DNA of 64,000 nt from BOG-224 sp963783505 (GTDB lineage Bacteria > Acidobacteriota > Terriglobia > Bryobacterales > Bryobacteraceae). Under the pieces are notes generated by a model that did not search any database, was not told the origin of the DNA, and saw nothing but the letters and a program-made list of their open reading frames with translations. This document shows, one piece after another, positions 17,754-26,008 of this stretch; position 1 is the first letter of the stretch; every line of letters begins with the position of its first letter. Both the position numbers and the translations under genes were made by a program. The DNA is taken from the NCBI GenBank assembly GCA_963783505.1, contig CAWAOP010000049.1, forward strand, positions 1 through 64,000, in the 5' to 3' direction.

Positions 17754-18539
17754 TTACGAATTGCTCGGATTGGCCACCCGCTCCAGGGCGCGGTTCAGAG
17801 TCGCCAGTATATCCAGCGGCAACGGGAACACAATGGTCGTGTTCTTCTCCGCGCCGATCTCCACCAGCGTTTGCAGATATCGCAATTGAATCGCCGCCGG
17901 CTGCTTCTGGATCACTTCCGCCGCCATGGCCAGCTTCTCGGCGGCCGTGTACTCGCCTTCGGCGTGGATGATCTTGGCGCGCCGCTCGCGCTCCGCCTCG
18001 GCCTGCCGCGCGATCACGCGGATCATCTGCTCGGCCAGATCCACCTGCTTGACTTCGACCATGGTCACCTTCACGCCCCACGGCGAGGTGTGCTGATCCA
18101 GAATGGATTGCAGCCGCACGTTGAGCATTTCGCGCTGGCTCAGCAGCGTCGTCGAGTTCCACTTCGCCCAGCACGCTGCGCAGCGTGGTCTGGGCCAGTT
18201 GCGACGTGGCGTAGAGGAAATTCGAAACCTCCAGCACGGCCAGGCGCGGATCGAGCACGCGGAAGTAGATCACCGCGTTCACCTTCACCGTCACGTTGTC
18301 GCGCGTCACCACATCCTGCGACGGCACTTCCAGCGTGTCGATCGCGCAGCGAAACCCGCACAATGCGGTCGATCGGCGCGAAAACGAGAATGATGCCGGG
18401 CCCTTTGGGCTGCGGCAGCACGCGGCCCAGCCGGAAGATGACGCCGCGCTCATACTCGCGCAGGATCTTGATCGAGTTCAGCAGGTAAATGATGACGATC
18501 GCTACATACCACCAGCAGAACCATACTTGAATCCACCAT
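17754..18539 (-). CDS. Slipin/SPFH (Band 7) membrane protein, three frameshifts
   Basis: A stomatin-like protein of about 261 residues is spread over several frames. AGGAGG precedes ATG 18539. The pieces are an N-terminal membrane segment (IVIIYLLNSIKILREYERGV), IFRLGRVLPQPKGPGII, then IDTLEVPSQDVVTRDNVTVK with VNAVIYFRVLDP, then MLNVRLQSILDQHTSPWGVK to the C-terminal helical part. Frame changes fall near 18505, 18350 and 18145; each acts as one extra base, so the overall length stays a multiple of three. Slipins form oligomeric membrane microdomain scaffolds. The upstream gene is nfeD, the usual genomic partner of slipins. Confidence 0.85.
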
Positions 18540-18540
18540 C

Positions 18541-19860
18541 TCAGCCTCCTGTTTTTCAGAAACCGGTTCCACGGTCAGCTTCAACTTGTCGATGGCCGTC
18601 ACGCGGACGCGCGCGCCGGCCGATGCCGGGCGCACGCTGGCCGCATCCCAATATTCGCCGTGTACGAAAACCTTGCCTTCCGGAGCCAGGACCGTCACGG
18701 CCGATCCCACCTCGCCGATCATGGCCTCGGCCCCCGTCTCCACCTTGGCCCGCCGTGCGCGCATCACCAGGGTCAACAGCAGTACGGTGATTGCGGAGAA
18801 CGGAAGCGCCAGCGCCACCGCCGTGCTCCAGTGGATGCGCATCTCCGGGACCGGGCTATCGATCGAGCATCACCGCGCCCAGGATCATGGCCGCCGCGCC
18901 GCCCGCCGCCAGTATGCCGTGCGAAGTGAATTTGGCTTCCAGCGCAAACAACGTGAGCGCCACCACCATCAGCCCCGCGCCCAGCCAATTAATGGGCAAC
19001 ACGGAAATCGCAGCCAGCCCGATCAGCACGAGAATCGCTCCAATCACACCCGGCGCAATCAGGCCGGGGTGCGTGAACTCCACGTAAATGAGAAGCGCGC
19101 CGGTAACCAGCAAAATCAGCGCGATGTTCGGATCCGCCACGGCCGATATCATCCGCTCGCGAAGCGACTGCTCGTATGCAACCACTTCCGCTCCCGCCGT
19201 GTGCAGCGTCTGAGTCTGGCCGCTGAAGCGCACGATCTGGCGTCCGTCCAGCGCCGCCAGCAGCGCGCGTTCGTCGGGAACAATCAGGTCGATGAGGTGC
19301 TGGTCAAGCGCCTCGCGCTCGGTGAAGGACTTGCTTTCCAGTACGGCCGTCTGCGCCAGCTCGCTGTTTCTCCCGCGTTTGACGCAGATGCTCCGCAGGT
19401 AGGCCGCGGCGTCGTTCTCCACCTTCTGCTTCATCACCGCGTCCATTTCGGTTCCCATGGCTACGGGATGGGCCGCCCCCGTGTTGGTTCCCGGCGCCAT
19501 GACCGCCACGTCTCCGGCTTCAAGAAGGAAGAAACCCGCCGATGCGGAACGCCCGCCGCTCGGCTCGACGTAGGTCACGACGGGAACCGGCGAGGCGAGC
19601 ATCTCCTCGATGGTCTCGCGCATGGCGTCCATCAATCCGCCCGGAGTGTTCAGGCGCACGATTAGAATCGACGCGCCCTGCTCTTTGGCGAAGGCGATGG
19701 CGTTCTTGACGATCTCCGTGGTGATGGGATGCACCATCCCATCCACATCCACGGCGACGGCCTTTTCGGCGGCCCGCGCCGGAGAGTTCCCCGCTTGCGC
19801 CGCGAGCGCGGCCACCATTGCCACTAGCGCGCTTTTTCGCAATCTAACCTCACTATACAC
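18541..19860 (-). CDS. NfeD1b-type membrane serine protease homologue, frameshifted
   Basis: The first part (19860 to about 18856) has a signal sequence, a ClpP-fold protease domain (VDGMVHPITTEIVKNAI, RLNTPGGLMDAMRETI, a serine in GRSASAGFFLLEAGD, and GTNTGAAHPV) and a run of membrane helices. The second part, in another frame from 18842, gives the final helix and an OB-fold NfeD domain (GEVGSAVTVLAPEGKVFVHG, EYWDAASV). One extra base near 18855 joins them through LIDSPVPEMRIHW. The end is uncertain: one extra A in the A5 run near 18551 would place the stop at 18541-18543, just before the slipin ATG. NfeD proteases are thought to process the partner slipin and act in membrane quality control. 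Confidence 0.88.
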
Positions 19861-20150
19861 TCAAGCGTCAAGACGCGCCAGGATCCGGGCTTGTTCCTGA
19901 ATTCGCCGACAATTCGTCCGGAACAGAATTTAGCGCCGAGACGCCGAAAGCGGAGAATCGTTCATGATCGCTGCGTTACGTCGGTGTGCGCTTCGCGTCA
20001 CCGCGCGTGGCGCGAGCTCCCGCGCGCGTCGATTGCCGGCCCGCATAATTCAAATGCTTATTGGCCCCATAAGAATTACTTCATGCGGCTGTAACAGGCG
20101 ATTGGATACAATGGAATCAGTAATTATCTAACGGGAGAATCCCATAAATA
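19861..20150. other. Intergenic region between nfeD and the DUF2934 gene
   Basis: There is no gene here. It holds one short stretch (GCCGAGACGCCGAAAGCGGAG, about 19934-19954) resembling the GCGGAGACGC repeat family seen at 40.0-40.2 and 44.5-44.7 kb, and a possible promoter for the downstream gene (TACAAT at about 20105). The region must also hold the promoter for nfeD on the opposite strand. Confidence 0.4.
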
Positions 20151-20438
20151 ATGGCTAGAAAACGAGTACCCGAAGAGTCTGCCCACACTGTCGCTCCGTC
20201 CCGCCGGAGTCCGGTTCGGCGCGCGAAGCACAGCCCGGCCGCGAAGCCGGCCCAGCCCGAAGCGATCCCCGCTCCGGCCCCGGCCGCCGCGCCAGGCGCT
20301 CCGGTCTATGTTCCAAATCGGGATGAAACCGCCCGCCTGGCGTACGCTTACTGGCAAGCACGTGGCGGCGCTCCCGGTTCGGCCGAGGACGATTGGTTCC
20401 GCGCTGAACGCGAATTGTCGAGCCGCCTCAGCGCGTAG
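20151..20438 (+). CDS. DUF2934 domain small protein
   Basis: This 95-residue protein has a basic, Ala/Pro-rich N-terminal half and a C-terminal DUF2934 module: ETARLAYAYWQARGGAPGSA followed by EDDWFRAERELSSRL. DUF2934 is a short helical domain of unknown function, frequent in Acidobacteria and Proteobacteria. The ATG is preceded by ACGGGAG about 11 bp upstream. It converges on lexA across a 171-bp gap holding a palindromic repeat. No function can be assigned. Confidence 0.8.
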   Translation: MARKRVPEESAHTVAPSRRSPVRRAKHSPAAKPAQPEAIPAPAPAAAPGAPVYVPNRDETARLAYAYWQARGGAPGSAEDDWFRAERELSSRLSA

Positions 20439-20557
20439 CCGAAGAGTCACGGCGACGCCGCGTGTCCGCTTAGCTGCGGTACTGTGGTACTGTTCCCTTT
20501 GCAAGCCGCCAGTGGGGCGGATGATCGACTTGTATCGTCTGCCATACGCTTCGGAGT

Positions 20558-20586
20558 GACAGGCCACGTAAAACGATGGCCTGTCC
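20558..20586 (-). repeat. Palindromic repeat (GGACAGGCCA hairpin), copy 1
   Basis: Read on the minus strand, GGACAGGCCATCG and CGTGGCCTGTC flank a short T-rich loop and form an 8-9 bp stem. An almost identical sequence lies at 34345-34373. Both copies sit in gaps between converging genes, here DUF2934 and lexA, where they could act as bidirectional transcription stops. Confidence 0.7.
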
Positions 20587-20609
20587 CACCAAAGTGAAGG
20601 GTCTTGCGC

Positions 20610-21236
20610 TCAACTGTACTTTCGCAGCACGGCCAGAAGCCGGCCCTGGACCTGCACATCGCCGGCAGGAACCAGAAACGGTTGCATTGCGGAGTTCGCC
20701 GGTTGCAAGCGCACCATCCCGCCGGGTTCCCTGTAGAACCGCTTCAGCGTGGCCTCCGTGTCCCTTACCAGCGCGACCACGATTTCTCCGTCGCGCGGCG
20801 CTTCGGAAAGGCGCTGGCACAAGACAAAATCGCCGCTGCAAATGTGGTCGTCGATCATCGAATCGCCCCGGACTTCCAAGGCGAACACATTCGGATCGCC
20901 CGCGAAGTCGGAGAACGCCAGCGTCTCGCGCTGCTCGATGGCTTCGAGCGGCGCGCCCGCCGCGATGCGCCCCATGAGCGGGAATTCCAGCGGAGCCATG
21001 CGCGGACGGCGCTGTTCCTGCATGTACCGCGTCGTCAGTTCCAGAGAACGGCTGCGATTGGCGTCGCGCTTCAGGTAGTGCTTGGTCTCCAGGGCGGAGA
21101 TATGCTTGTGGACCGTCGCCAGCGAGGCTAGATCCAGGCCCCGGGCAATTTCTTCGTAGCTCGGGCAATAGCCATTGTCGTCCTGGAACTTCGAGATGAG
21201 ATCCAATACCTGTTTCTGCCTTCGGGTCAGAGCCAT
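20610..21236 (-). CDS. lexA: SOS repressor LexA
   Basis: From ATG 21236 the product is 208 residues: an N-terminal winged helix (TRRQKQVLDLISKF, PSYEEIARGLDL) and a C-terminal S24 peptidase domain. The self-cleavage bond is Ala93-Gly94 in RIAAGAPLEA, and the catalytic dyad is Ser126 (RGDSMIDD) and Lys165 (ATLKRFY). Length and motifs are canonical. RecA-stimulated autocleavage releases SOS genes. The frame is open 15 codons upstream, but MALTRRQ is the family start. It is divergent from the GGDEF-like gene with an 85-bp shared upstream region, where its own operator would be expected; I could not identify the box. Confidence 0.95.
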   Translation of the reverse strand: MALTRRQKQVLDLISKFQDDNGYCPSYEEIARGLDLASLATVHKHISALETKHYLKRDANRSRSLELTTRYMQEQRRPRMAPLEFPLMGRIAAGAPLEAIEQRETLAFSDFAGDPNVFALEVRGDSMIDDHICSGDFVLCQRLSEAPRDGEIVVALVRDTEATLKRFYREPGGMVRLQPANSAMQPFLVPAGDVQVQGRLLAVLRKYS

Positions 21237-21321
21237 AGGCGTCCTCAATTCCATTGTGGGCGAATAAAAAGGGAAAATCAAGGGCTAAGGCGAATCGGGC
21301 ATTCGGCCGATATGACATCTG

Positions 21322-22326
21322 ATGAGGCTGGCGCCCATGATTTCCATTCGCGAGTCCGTGGCCGAGCTGGAGCGCTCCGAACGGCTACGACTCACCACGC
21401 TCGAGTGCTACTTCACGGCGATTCGGAGCGCCGCGCAATACGCGATTGAATTTGAAACCGAGGCGACTGCGTCGCATCGGCGCGACCTGGAGTCCCTTGC
21501 GGATGAGGTTGCCGGCGATCACCCGGATACCCTGAAGGAAAGCCACGGCCGGCTCCGCGCTTATCTGCGCGCTTACCGCGAGAAGGCCCTGGAGTTCATC
21601 ACGGGCCTGCGAAACGAACTGGAACACACCGCCGACGCTCTCGAACGGATCATGGAGGGCCTGGCCCACTCCGACGGCGATCACGAAGCCAGCCTGCGCA
21701 CTTCCATGCATCAACTGCGCGAGATATCGGCTTCACCGGAAATCGGCAGGGCGGGGGCGGCGATTTTGAGAGTGGCGGATAGCGTCGAGCGTACCGTCGA
21801 GCAGATGCAGAAACAGCACAAGCTCACCGTCTCGCAGTTCCAGGTAGAGGTACGAATGCTGCACCAGCGGATCGATACCCTGGAGCGCAATGCGGCGCTC
21901 GACGCCATGAGCAAGCTGCTCAACCGTCACGAAATGGAATCGAGAATCCAGGTTTCCCACCAGGAGTTTTCTCTTCTGCTTTTCCGGGCGCAAGGCATTC
22001 AAGCGGCCGAGCGGAAATTCGGAGAAAAGGTCGCCGCCGAGCTGGCCGCCGCCTTGGGAAAGCGTTTGCGGAATTGCTTGCCGCCCGGGGCCACTGTCGG
22101 CAACTGGAGCGACGAAAAATACACTGCGATGGTGGAATTCCCGAAACGCTACTCCATCGTCGCGGCGCAGCGGATCGCGGCTAACCTGTCCGGCGCTTAC
22201 TCCTGTCTCCTCGGCGATAAACTAGTGCATCCCAACCTGTCCGTCACCGTCGGAGTGGTGGAGCGCGAGGCCGGCGAGCCGTCTTCTCGCACGCTGGCGC
22301 GCGCCCAGGACTATTTCCGTGAGTAA
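21322..22326 (+). CDS. Degenerate GGDEF-domain protein
   Basis: The 334-residue protein has a long helical N-terminal region (about residues 1-190, with heptad-like stretches such as GRAGAAILRVADSVERTVEQ) and a C-terminal domain with the layout of a diguanylate cyclase: ALDAMSKLLNRHEMESRI in place of DALTGLxNRR, FSLLLFRAQGI in place of the DIDxFK strand, and GNWSDEKYTAM in place of GGDEF. Both the signature loop and the metal-binding Asp strand are altered, so it is unlikely to make cyclic di-GMP and may be a GTP/c-di-GMP sensor or scaffold. It is divergent from lexA and ends 17 bp from the end of priA. Confidence 0.75.
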   Translation: MRLAPMISIRESVAELERSERLRLTTLECYFTAIRSAAQYAIEFETEATASHRRDLESLADEVAGDHPDTLKESHGRLRAYLRAYREKALEFITGLRNELEHTADALERIMEGLAHSDGDHEASLRTSMHQLREISASPEIGRAGAAILRVADSVERTVEQMQKQHKLTVSQFQVEVRMLHQRIDTLERNAALDAMSKLLNRHEMESRIQVSHQEFSLLLFRAQGIQAAERKFGEKVAAELAAALGKRLRNCLPPGATVGNWSDEKYTAMVEFPKRYSIVAAQRIAANLSGAYSCLLGDKLVHPNLSVTVGVVEREAGEPSSRTLARAQDYFRE

Positions 22327-22342
22327 GCCGCCCCGCTACGGT

Positions 22343-24778
22343 TCACATCAGCGTCAGAGGATCTACATCGATGGCTAGCGCAGTGGCGGGCCACTTCCGT
22401 TCCAGAGCAAAGCCTTGGATCCGATGCAGCGTCTCTCCGAGAGCCTTTCGGCTGGCCGATTTGATCAGCAACTGATAGCGGTATTCCTTCTTCAGCCGCG
22501 GAACGGGGGCTTCAGCCGGCCCCAGTATTTTCATCTTTTCCGGAGGCGGAGTCAGCAGCAGGCTCAACTCCGAGCTCATGCGCAGCGCCAGTTCCTTCCT
22601 TTCGCTGCGAACCAGCGCATTAGCCATGGCGCTGAAAGGCGGATAGGCCATCAAACGGCGGAAGTTTAATTCCTTCTCGTAGAAAGCCTGGTAATCCTGC
22701 GCCGCCGCCATGCGCACCGCGTAATGGTCGGGATTCACGGTTTGAATCAGCACGATCCCAGGCGTGCTCCCGCGGCCGGCGCGCCCCGCCACTTGCGTAA
22801 GCAACTGGAACGTGCGCTCGGCCGCGCGAAAATCGGGCATTCCCAAGCCCACGTCCGCCGACACGACGCCGACCAGCGTCACGTTGGGAATATCGTGTCC
22901 CTTGGCGATCATCTGCGTGCCCACCAGAATGTCGTAGCGGCCCTCCCGAAACTCCCGCAGAATGCTCTCATAGCGCTGCTTGCCGCTCACGGCGTCGCGA
23001 TCCAGGCGCGTAATGCGGGCCGCGGGGAAGGCATGATGCAGGTCCTCTTCCACTCGCTCGGACCCGAGCCCAAGGAAGTAAATATGCTCGCTCGCGCATT
23101 TCGGACAGCAGGTGGGCACTCGCTCGGCGTAGCCGCAGTAGTGGCACAGCAGGCGGCGGTCGCGCTTGTGAAACGTCAGAGTCAGCGAGCAGTTCACGCA
23201 CTCCACCCGGTGGCCGCAGGAGCGGCACGCCACGAAGCTGGAGAAGCCTCGGCGGTTCAGGAGAACGATGGTCTGCTCGCCGTTTTCCAGGCGCTGCCCG
23301 ACGGCATCCAGCAACTTGCGTGAAAACGGCGATTGCTTGCGGGTCTCGAGGAACTCCTGCCGCATATCCACAAGTTCCACCGTCGGCATAGGGCGTTCCT
23401 CAATGCGGCCCGGCAACTCCAGCAGCCGGTATTTGCCGCGTTCGGCGTTGTACCGGCTCTCCAGGCTCGGCGTGGCGGACCCCAGAACGACGCACGCCCC
23501 AGCGGCCCGCGCCCGCACGACAGCCACATCCCGGCCGTTGTAACGCGGCGTTTCCTCCTGCTTGTAGCTGCCGTCGTGCTCTTCGTCGACAACGATCAGC
23601 CCGAGCCGCGCCACGGGTGCGAAGACGCTCGACCGCGTGCCCACCACCACCGTGGATTCACCCGCGCGGATCCGCCGCCACTGTTCGGAGCGCTCCGCGC
23701 CGGAAAACGCGCTGTGCAGAATCGCCACGCGGTCGCCGAAGCGCGCGTAGAACTGGCCGGCCACCGCCGGCGTCAAGGCGATCTCCGGCACCAGCATCAG
23801 AGCGCCGCGCCCCTGCGCCGCCGCGGCTTCGATGGCGTTGAGATAAACCTCCGTTTTTCCCGAGCCGGTTACGCCGCGCAACAGGAACGCCTCAAAGCCG
23901 CCCCGTTCGACCGCCGTACGAATGCTATCGAACGCCGCCCGCTGAGCCGGGTTCAGGACGTGCGGCGGCCGCTCCGGCGCGCCAGTAATCGGAGTGGTCT
24001 CCGTCCTCATCCAGACGAGACCCTTGCGCGCCATCGCCCGCGCCGCCGTGCCTGCGCTTTTCACCTGCGTTTCGAGATCCCTAAGGTTGTGGGAACCGGG
24101 ATGCAGTTCCAGGAAGGCGCGCAGCTCGCGCTCGGGCTTGGTGAGCTTTGGGGCCGCGCGCTTCTCATCCGATTCCGCGGTCAGTCCCACGCGCAGAGAA
24201 CGGGATGGAGCGCGGTACGGGTCGCGTTCGGAGGTGACTTGTTCGGCGACGACGAAACCGCGGCGTTCGAGCGATCGCAAGGTCCGGTCCGCGAGCGGCA
24301 GGGCCTTGGCGAGATACGAAGACGAAAGCGGGCGTTTTTCCAGCAGCCGCAGGATGCGCGTCGCATCGTCATCCGATTCCGCGTCCAACCGCAACTGCCG
24401 GGTCGCATCCAGTCCCGAATCGGTTAGCGTCCAGACCTTGCCACGCCGCACAAGTTCCGGAGGAGGGAGCATGCACCGTAGCGTCTCGCCGAGCGGCGCA
24501 CAGTAATAGCTCGCAATCCAGCGGCCCAGTTCCAGCAGTTCCGCATCCAGGGCCGGAGAGGAATCGATCAGGCGCAGGACCTCGCGAACCGCTGTCTTGG
24601 GCTGTTCGTTGTGGACTCTGAGGATGACGCCAGTCAGTACCCGCGGGCCGAATGGCGCCGCGACGCGGCACCCCGGAAGCGCCCTGTGGCGCAAGGTCTC
24701 CGGAAGTGAGTAAGTGAACGGCCGGTCGACGGGAGCGGGAACGCTCACGTCGCAAAAGGCAAACGTACCGTCGCTCAT
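22343..24778 (-). CDS. priA: Primosomal protein N' (replication restart helicase)
   Basis: PriA reloads the replisome at stalled forks. The 811-residue protein has the N-terminal fork-binding domain (PVDRPFTYSLPE), a Walker A motif GVTGSGKTEVYL, the DEEH box (VVDEEHDGSYKQEE), GSATPSLESR, the zinc-binding cysteine array CRSCGHRVECVNC and CHYCGY, then CPKC, and helicase motifs V and VI (GTQMIAKGHDIPN, QVAGRAGRG). The length is slightly above that of E. coli PriA. It converges on the GGDEF-like gene with a 16-bp gap. Confidence 0.97.
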   Translation of the reverse strand: MSDGTFAFCDVSVPAPVDRPFTYSLPETLRHRALPGCRVAAPFGPRVLTGVILRVHNEQPKTAVREVLRLIDSSPALDAELLELGRWIASYYCAPLGETLRCMLPPPELVRRGKVWTLTDSGLDATRQLRLDAESDDDATRILRLLEKRPLSSSYLAKALPLADRTLRSLERRGFVVAEQVTSERDPYRAPSRSLRVGLTAESDEKRAAPKLTKPERELRAFLELHPGSHNLRDLETQVKSAGTAARAMARKGLVWMRTETTPITGAPERPPHVLNPAQRAAFDSIRTAVERGGFEAFLLRGVTGSGKTEVYLNAIEAAAAQGRGALMLVPEIALTPAVAGQFYARFGDRVAILHSAFSGAERSEQWRRIRAGESTVVVGTRSSVFAPVARLGLIVVDEEHDGSYKQEETPRYNGRDVAVVRARAAGACVVLGSATPSLESRYNAERGKYRLLELPGRIEERPMPTVELVDMRQEFLETRKQSPFSRKLLDAVGQRLENGEQTIVLLNRRGFSSFVACRSCGHRVECVNCSLTLTFHKRDRRLLCHYCGYAERVPTCCPKCASEHIYFLGLGSERVEEDLHHAFPAARITRLDRDAVSGKQRYESILREFREGRYDILVGTQMIAKGHDIPNVTLVGVVSADVGLGMPDFRAAERTFQLLTQVAGRAGRGSTPGIVLIQTVNPDHYAVRMAAAQDYQAFYEKELNFRRLMAYPPFSAMANALVRSERKELALRMSSELSLLLTPPPEKMKILGPAEAPVPRLKKEYRYQLLIKSASRKALGETLHRIQGFALERKWPATALAIDVDPLTLM

Positions 24779-25318
24779 GACCGCTTCAGATCGGACGGGG
24801 AGACCCGGCGTGAGCCGCCGAACCTGAAATCCGAAGTTGGATGGTTTGTATCAGGGCACGGCCGGGCGCCCTCTGGGCGGCGTGCCAAAAGCAGCAAAAA
24901 ACTTGAAGGTTTTAACCCCTGCGTTTTCTTTGACGGAGGAGTGCCCGGCGCCGCTATTCCACCCTCGAAAACACACGAGTCGGATTCTGTAAGCCCTGTG
25001 TTTTCATTACAATCGTTGGCCAACAGCGGCGGCCAGGGAACACGACTGAATTCGTGCCCTGAAACAAGGCATTGATCCGAAGCAGATTCCACGTGCAAGA
25101 TCCGGTCTCGCCGACTCCGATTTCGGAACTCAGGCCGAACACGCGCGCCGCGGATTTCAGCATCCCGATGCCTCGGGCCGGGCTGCGTTTCGGCTTCTCC
25201 GAGCGCGCAATCTTACGCTCAGTCTCCATACGGGAACTCCCGGCGCACACAAAGAACGTGTCCGCCCGAGAAGCGGCGCCAAAAGCCTTATGCAACTATC
25301 GAGGAACTTGCGGGGGGC
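24779..25318. other. 540-bp intergenic region with a REPIN-like half element
   Basis: There is no convincing gene. At 24846-24886 there is a nested hairpin beginning TTGTATCAGGGCACG and ending CGTGCC, the same family as the paired element at 60413-60555. The segment GGTTTTAACCCCTGCG at 24908-24923 resembles GGCTTCAGCCCCTGCG in that element. A frame on the minus strand (24954-25295) has no recognisable domain and a composition unlike a real protein. The promoter for the RRM gene is probably near 25643-25760 instead. Confidence 0.45.
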
Positions 25319-25642
25319 CTACCGGCCGCCGCGAGGACCTCTGCCGCCGCCCCGCGGTCCGCTGCGAAAACCGCCGCCGCCGCCACCGCCGCCCTCGCCT
25401 TTCGGCCGCGCCTCGTTGACGTTCAACCTGCGGCCGTTCATGTCGTAACCGTTCATGCCGGCGATGGCTCGCTCCGCCTCTGCGCCGTCGGTCATCTCGA
25501 CAAACGCAAATCCGCGCGACCGGCCCGTATCGCGGTCGGTAATCAGGCTCACTCGGTCCACGTTCCCGAACTGCTCAAACAGCGCGCGAATCGCGGATTC
25601 CGTAGCGCCGAAATCCAAATTGCCTACGAAAATATTTTTCAT
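25319..25642 (-). CDS. Glycine-rich RRM RNA-binding protein
   Basis: The 107-residue protein is a single RNA-recognition motif with RNP2 (NIFVGNLDF, residues 3-11) and RNP1 (SRGFAFVEM, about 43-51), followed by a flexible tail of Gly and Arg from about residue 82. This is the small bacterial RRM family found in cyanobacteria, Acidobacteria and others, often cold-induced, acting on single-stranded RNA in the cytoplasm. The start is supported by the canonical MKNIFVGNL opening. No operon partner is evident. Confidence 0.93.
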   Translation of the reverse strand: MKNIFVGNLDFGATESAIRALFEQFGNVDRVSLITDRDTGRSRGFAFVEMTDGAEAERAIAGMNGYDMNGRRLNVNEARPKGEGGGGGGGGFRSGPRGGGRGPRGGR

Positions 25643-25766
25643 CTTCTCAAATCCTTCGTTCTTGACAGTTCAGGCGCAAGACGAGGCGAATTGGATTTCA
25701 GCCAGGCCGTTGCGAAACGATCAAAGACAGAAACAAGTCTAGCAGGTTTTCCATGGACTGAGTGGC

Positions 25767-25976
25767 CTAACCGTTCAGCGGGTCCTCCACGGAGGCCGGA
25801 GCGACGCCGGTCATGTCCAGAAGCTTTGCGAAAAGCGCGTCGTACAACGCCGAGTAACCGGCCAGCGCCGGCTCGGGCTTGGCCGCTTGCGCCTGGGCGA
25901 AGGTACGACGCATGTGGCGGACGGCCACCAGGAGAAGTTTAAGTTCCTCGTCGGAAAAACCGAATACTTTGGGCAT
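25767..25976 (-). CDS. Small protein of unknown function
   Basis: A 69-residue product starting at ATG 25976 (MPKVFGFSDEELKLLLVAVR, then HMRRTFAQAQAAK). It is predicted to be helical and soluble, with an amphipathic first half. The frame is open further upstream, but that part is antisense to the neighbouring outer-membrane protein gene and lacks protein-like composition. It lies 32 bp downstream of that gene on the same strand and could be cotranscribed. I do not recognise the family. Confidence 0.55.
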   Translation of the reverse strand: MPKVFGFSDEELKLLLVAVRHMRRTFAQAQAAKPEPALAGYSALYDALFAKLLDMTGVAPASVEDPLNG

Positions 25977-26008
25977 GGATAAGGAGCGGAGGCGAACCGG
26001 GCCGCCTA

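Noticed and set aside
24954..25295. Minus-strand open frame of 113 residues between priA and the RRM gene
   Set aside because: It has no recognisable domain and no ribosome-binding site, and its composition is unlike a real protein.
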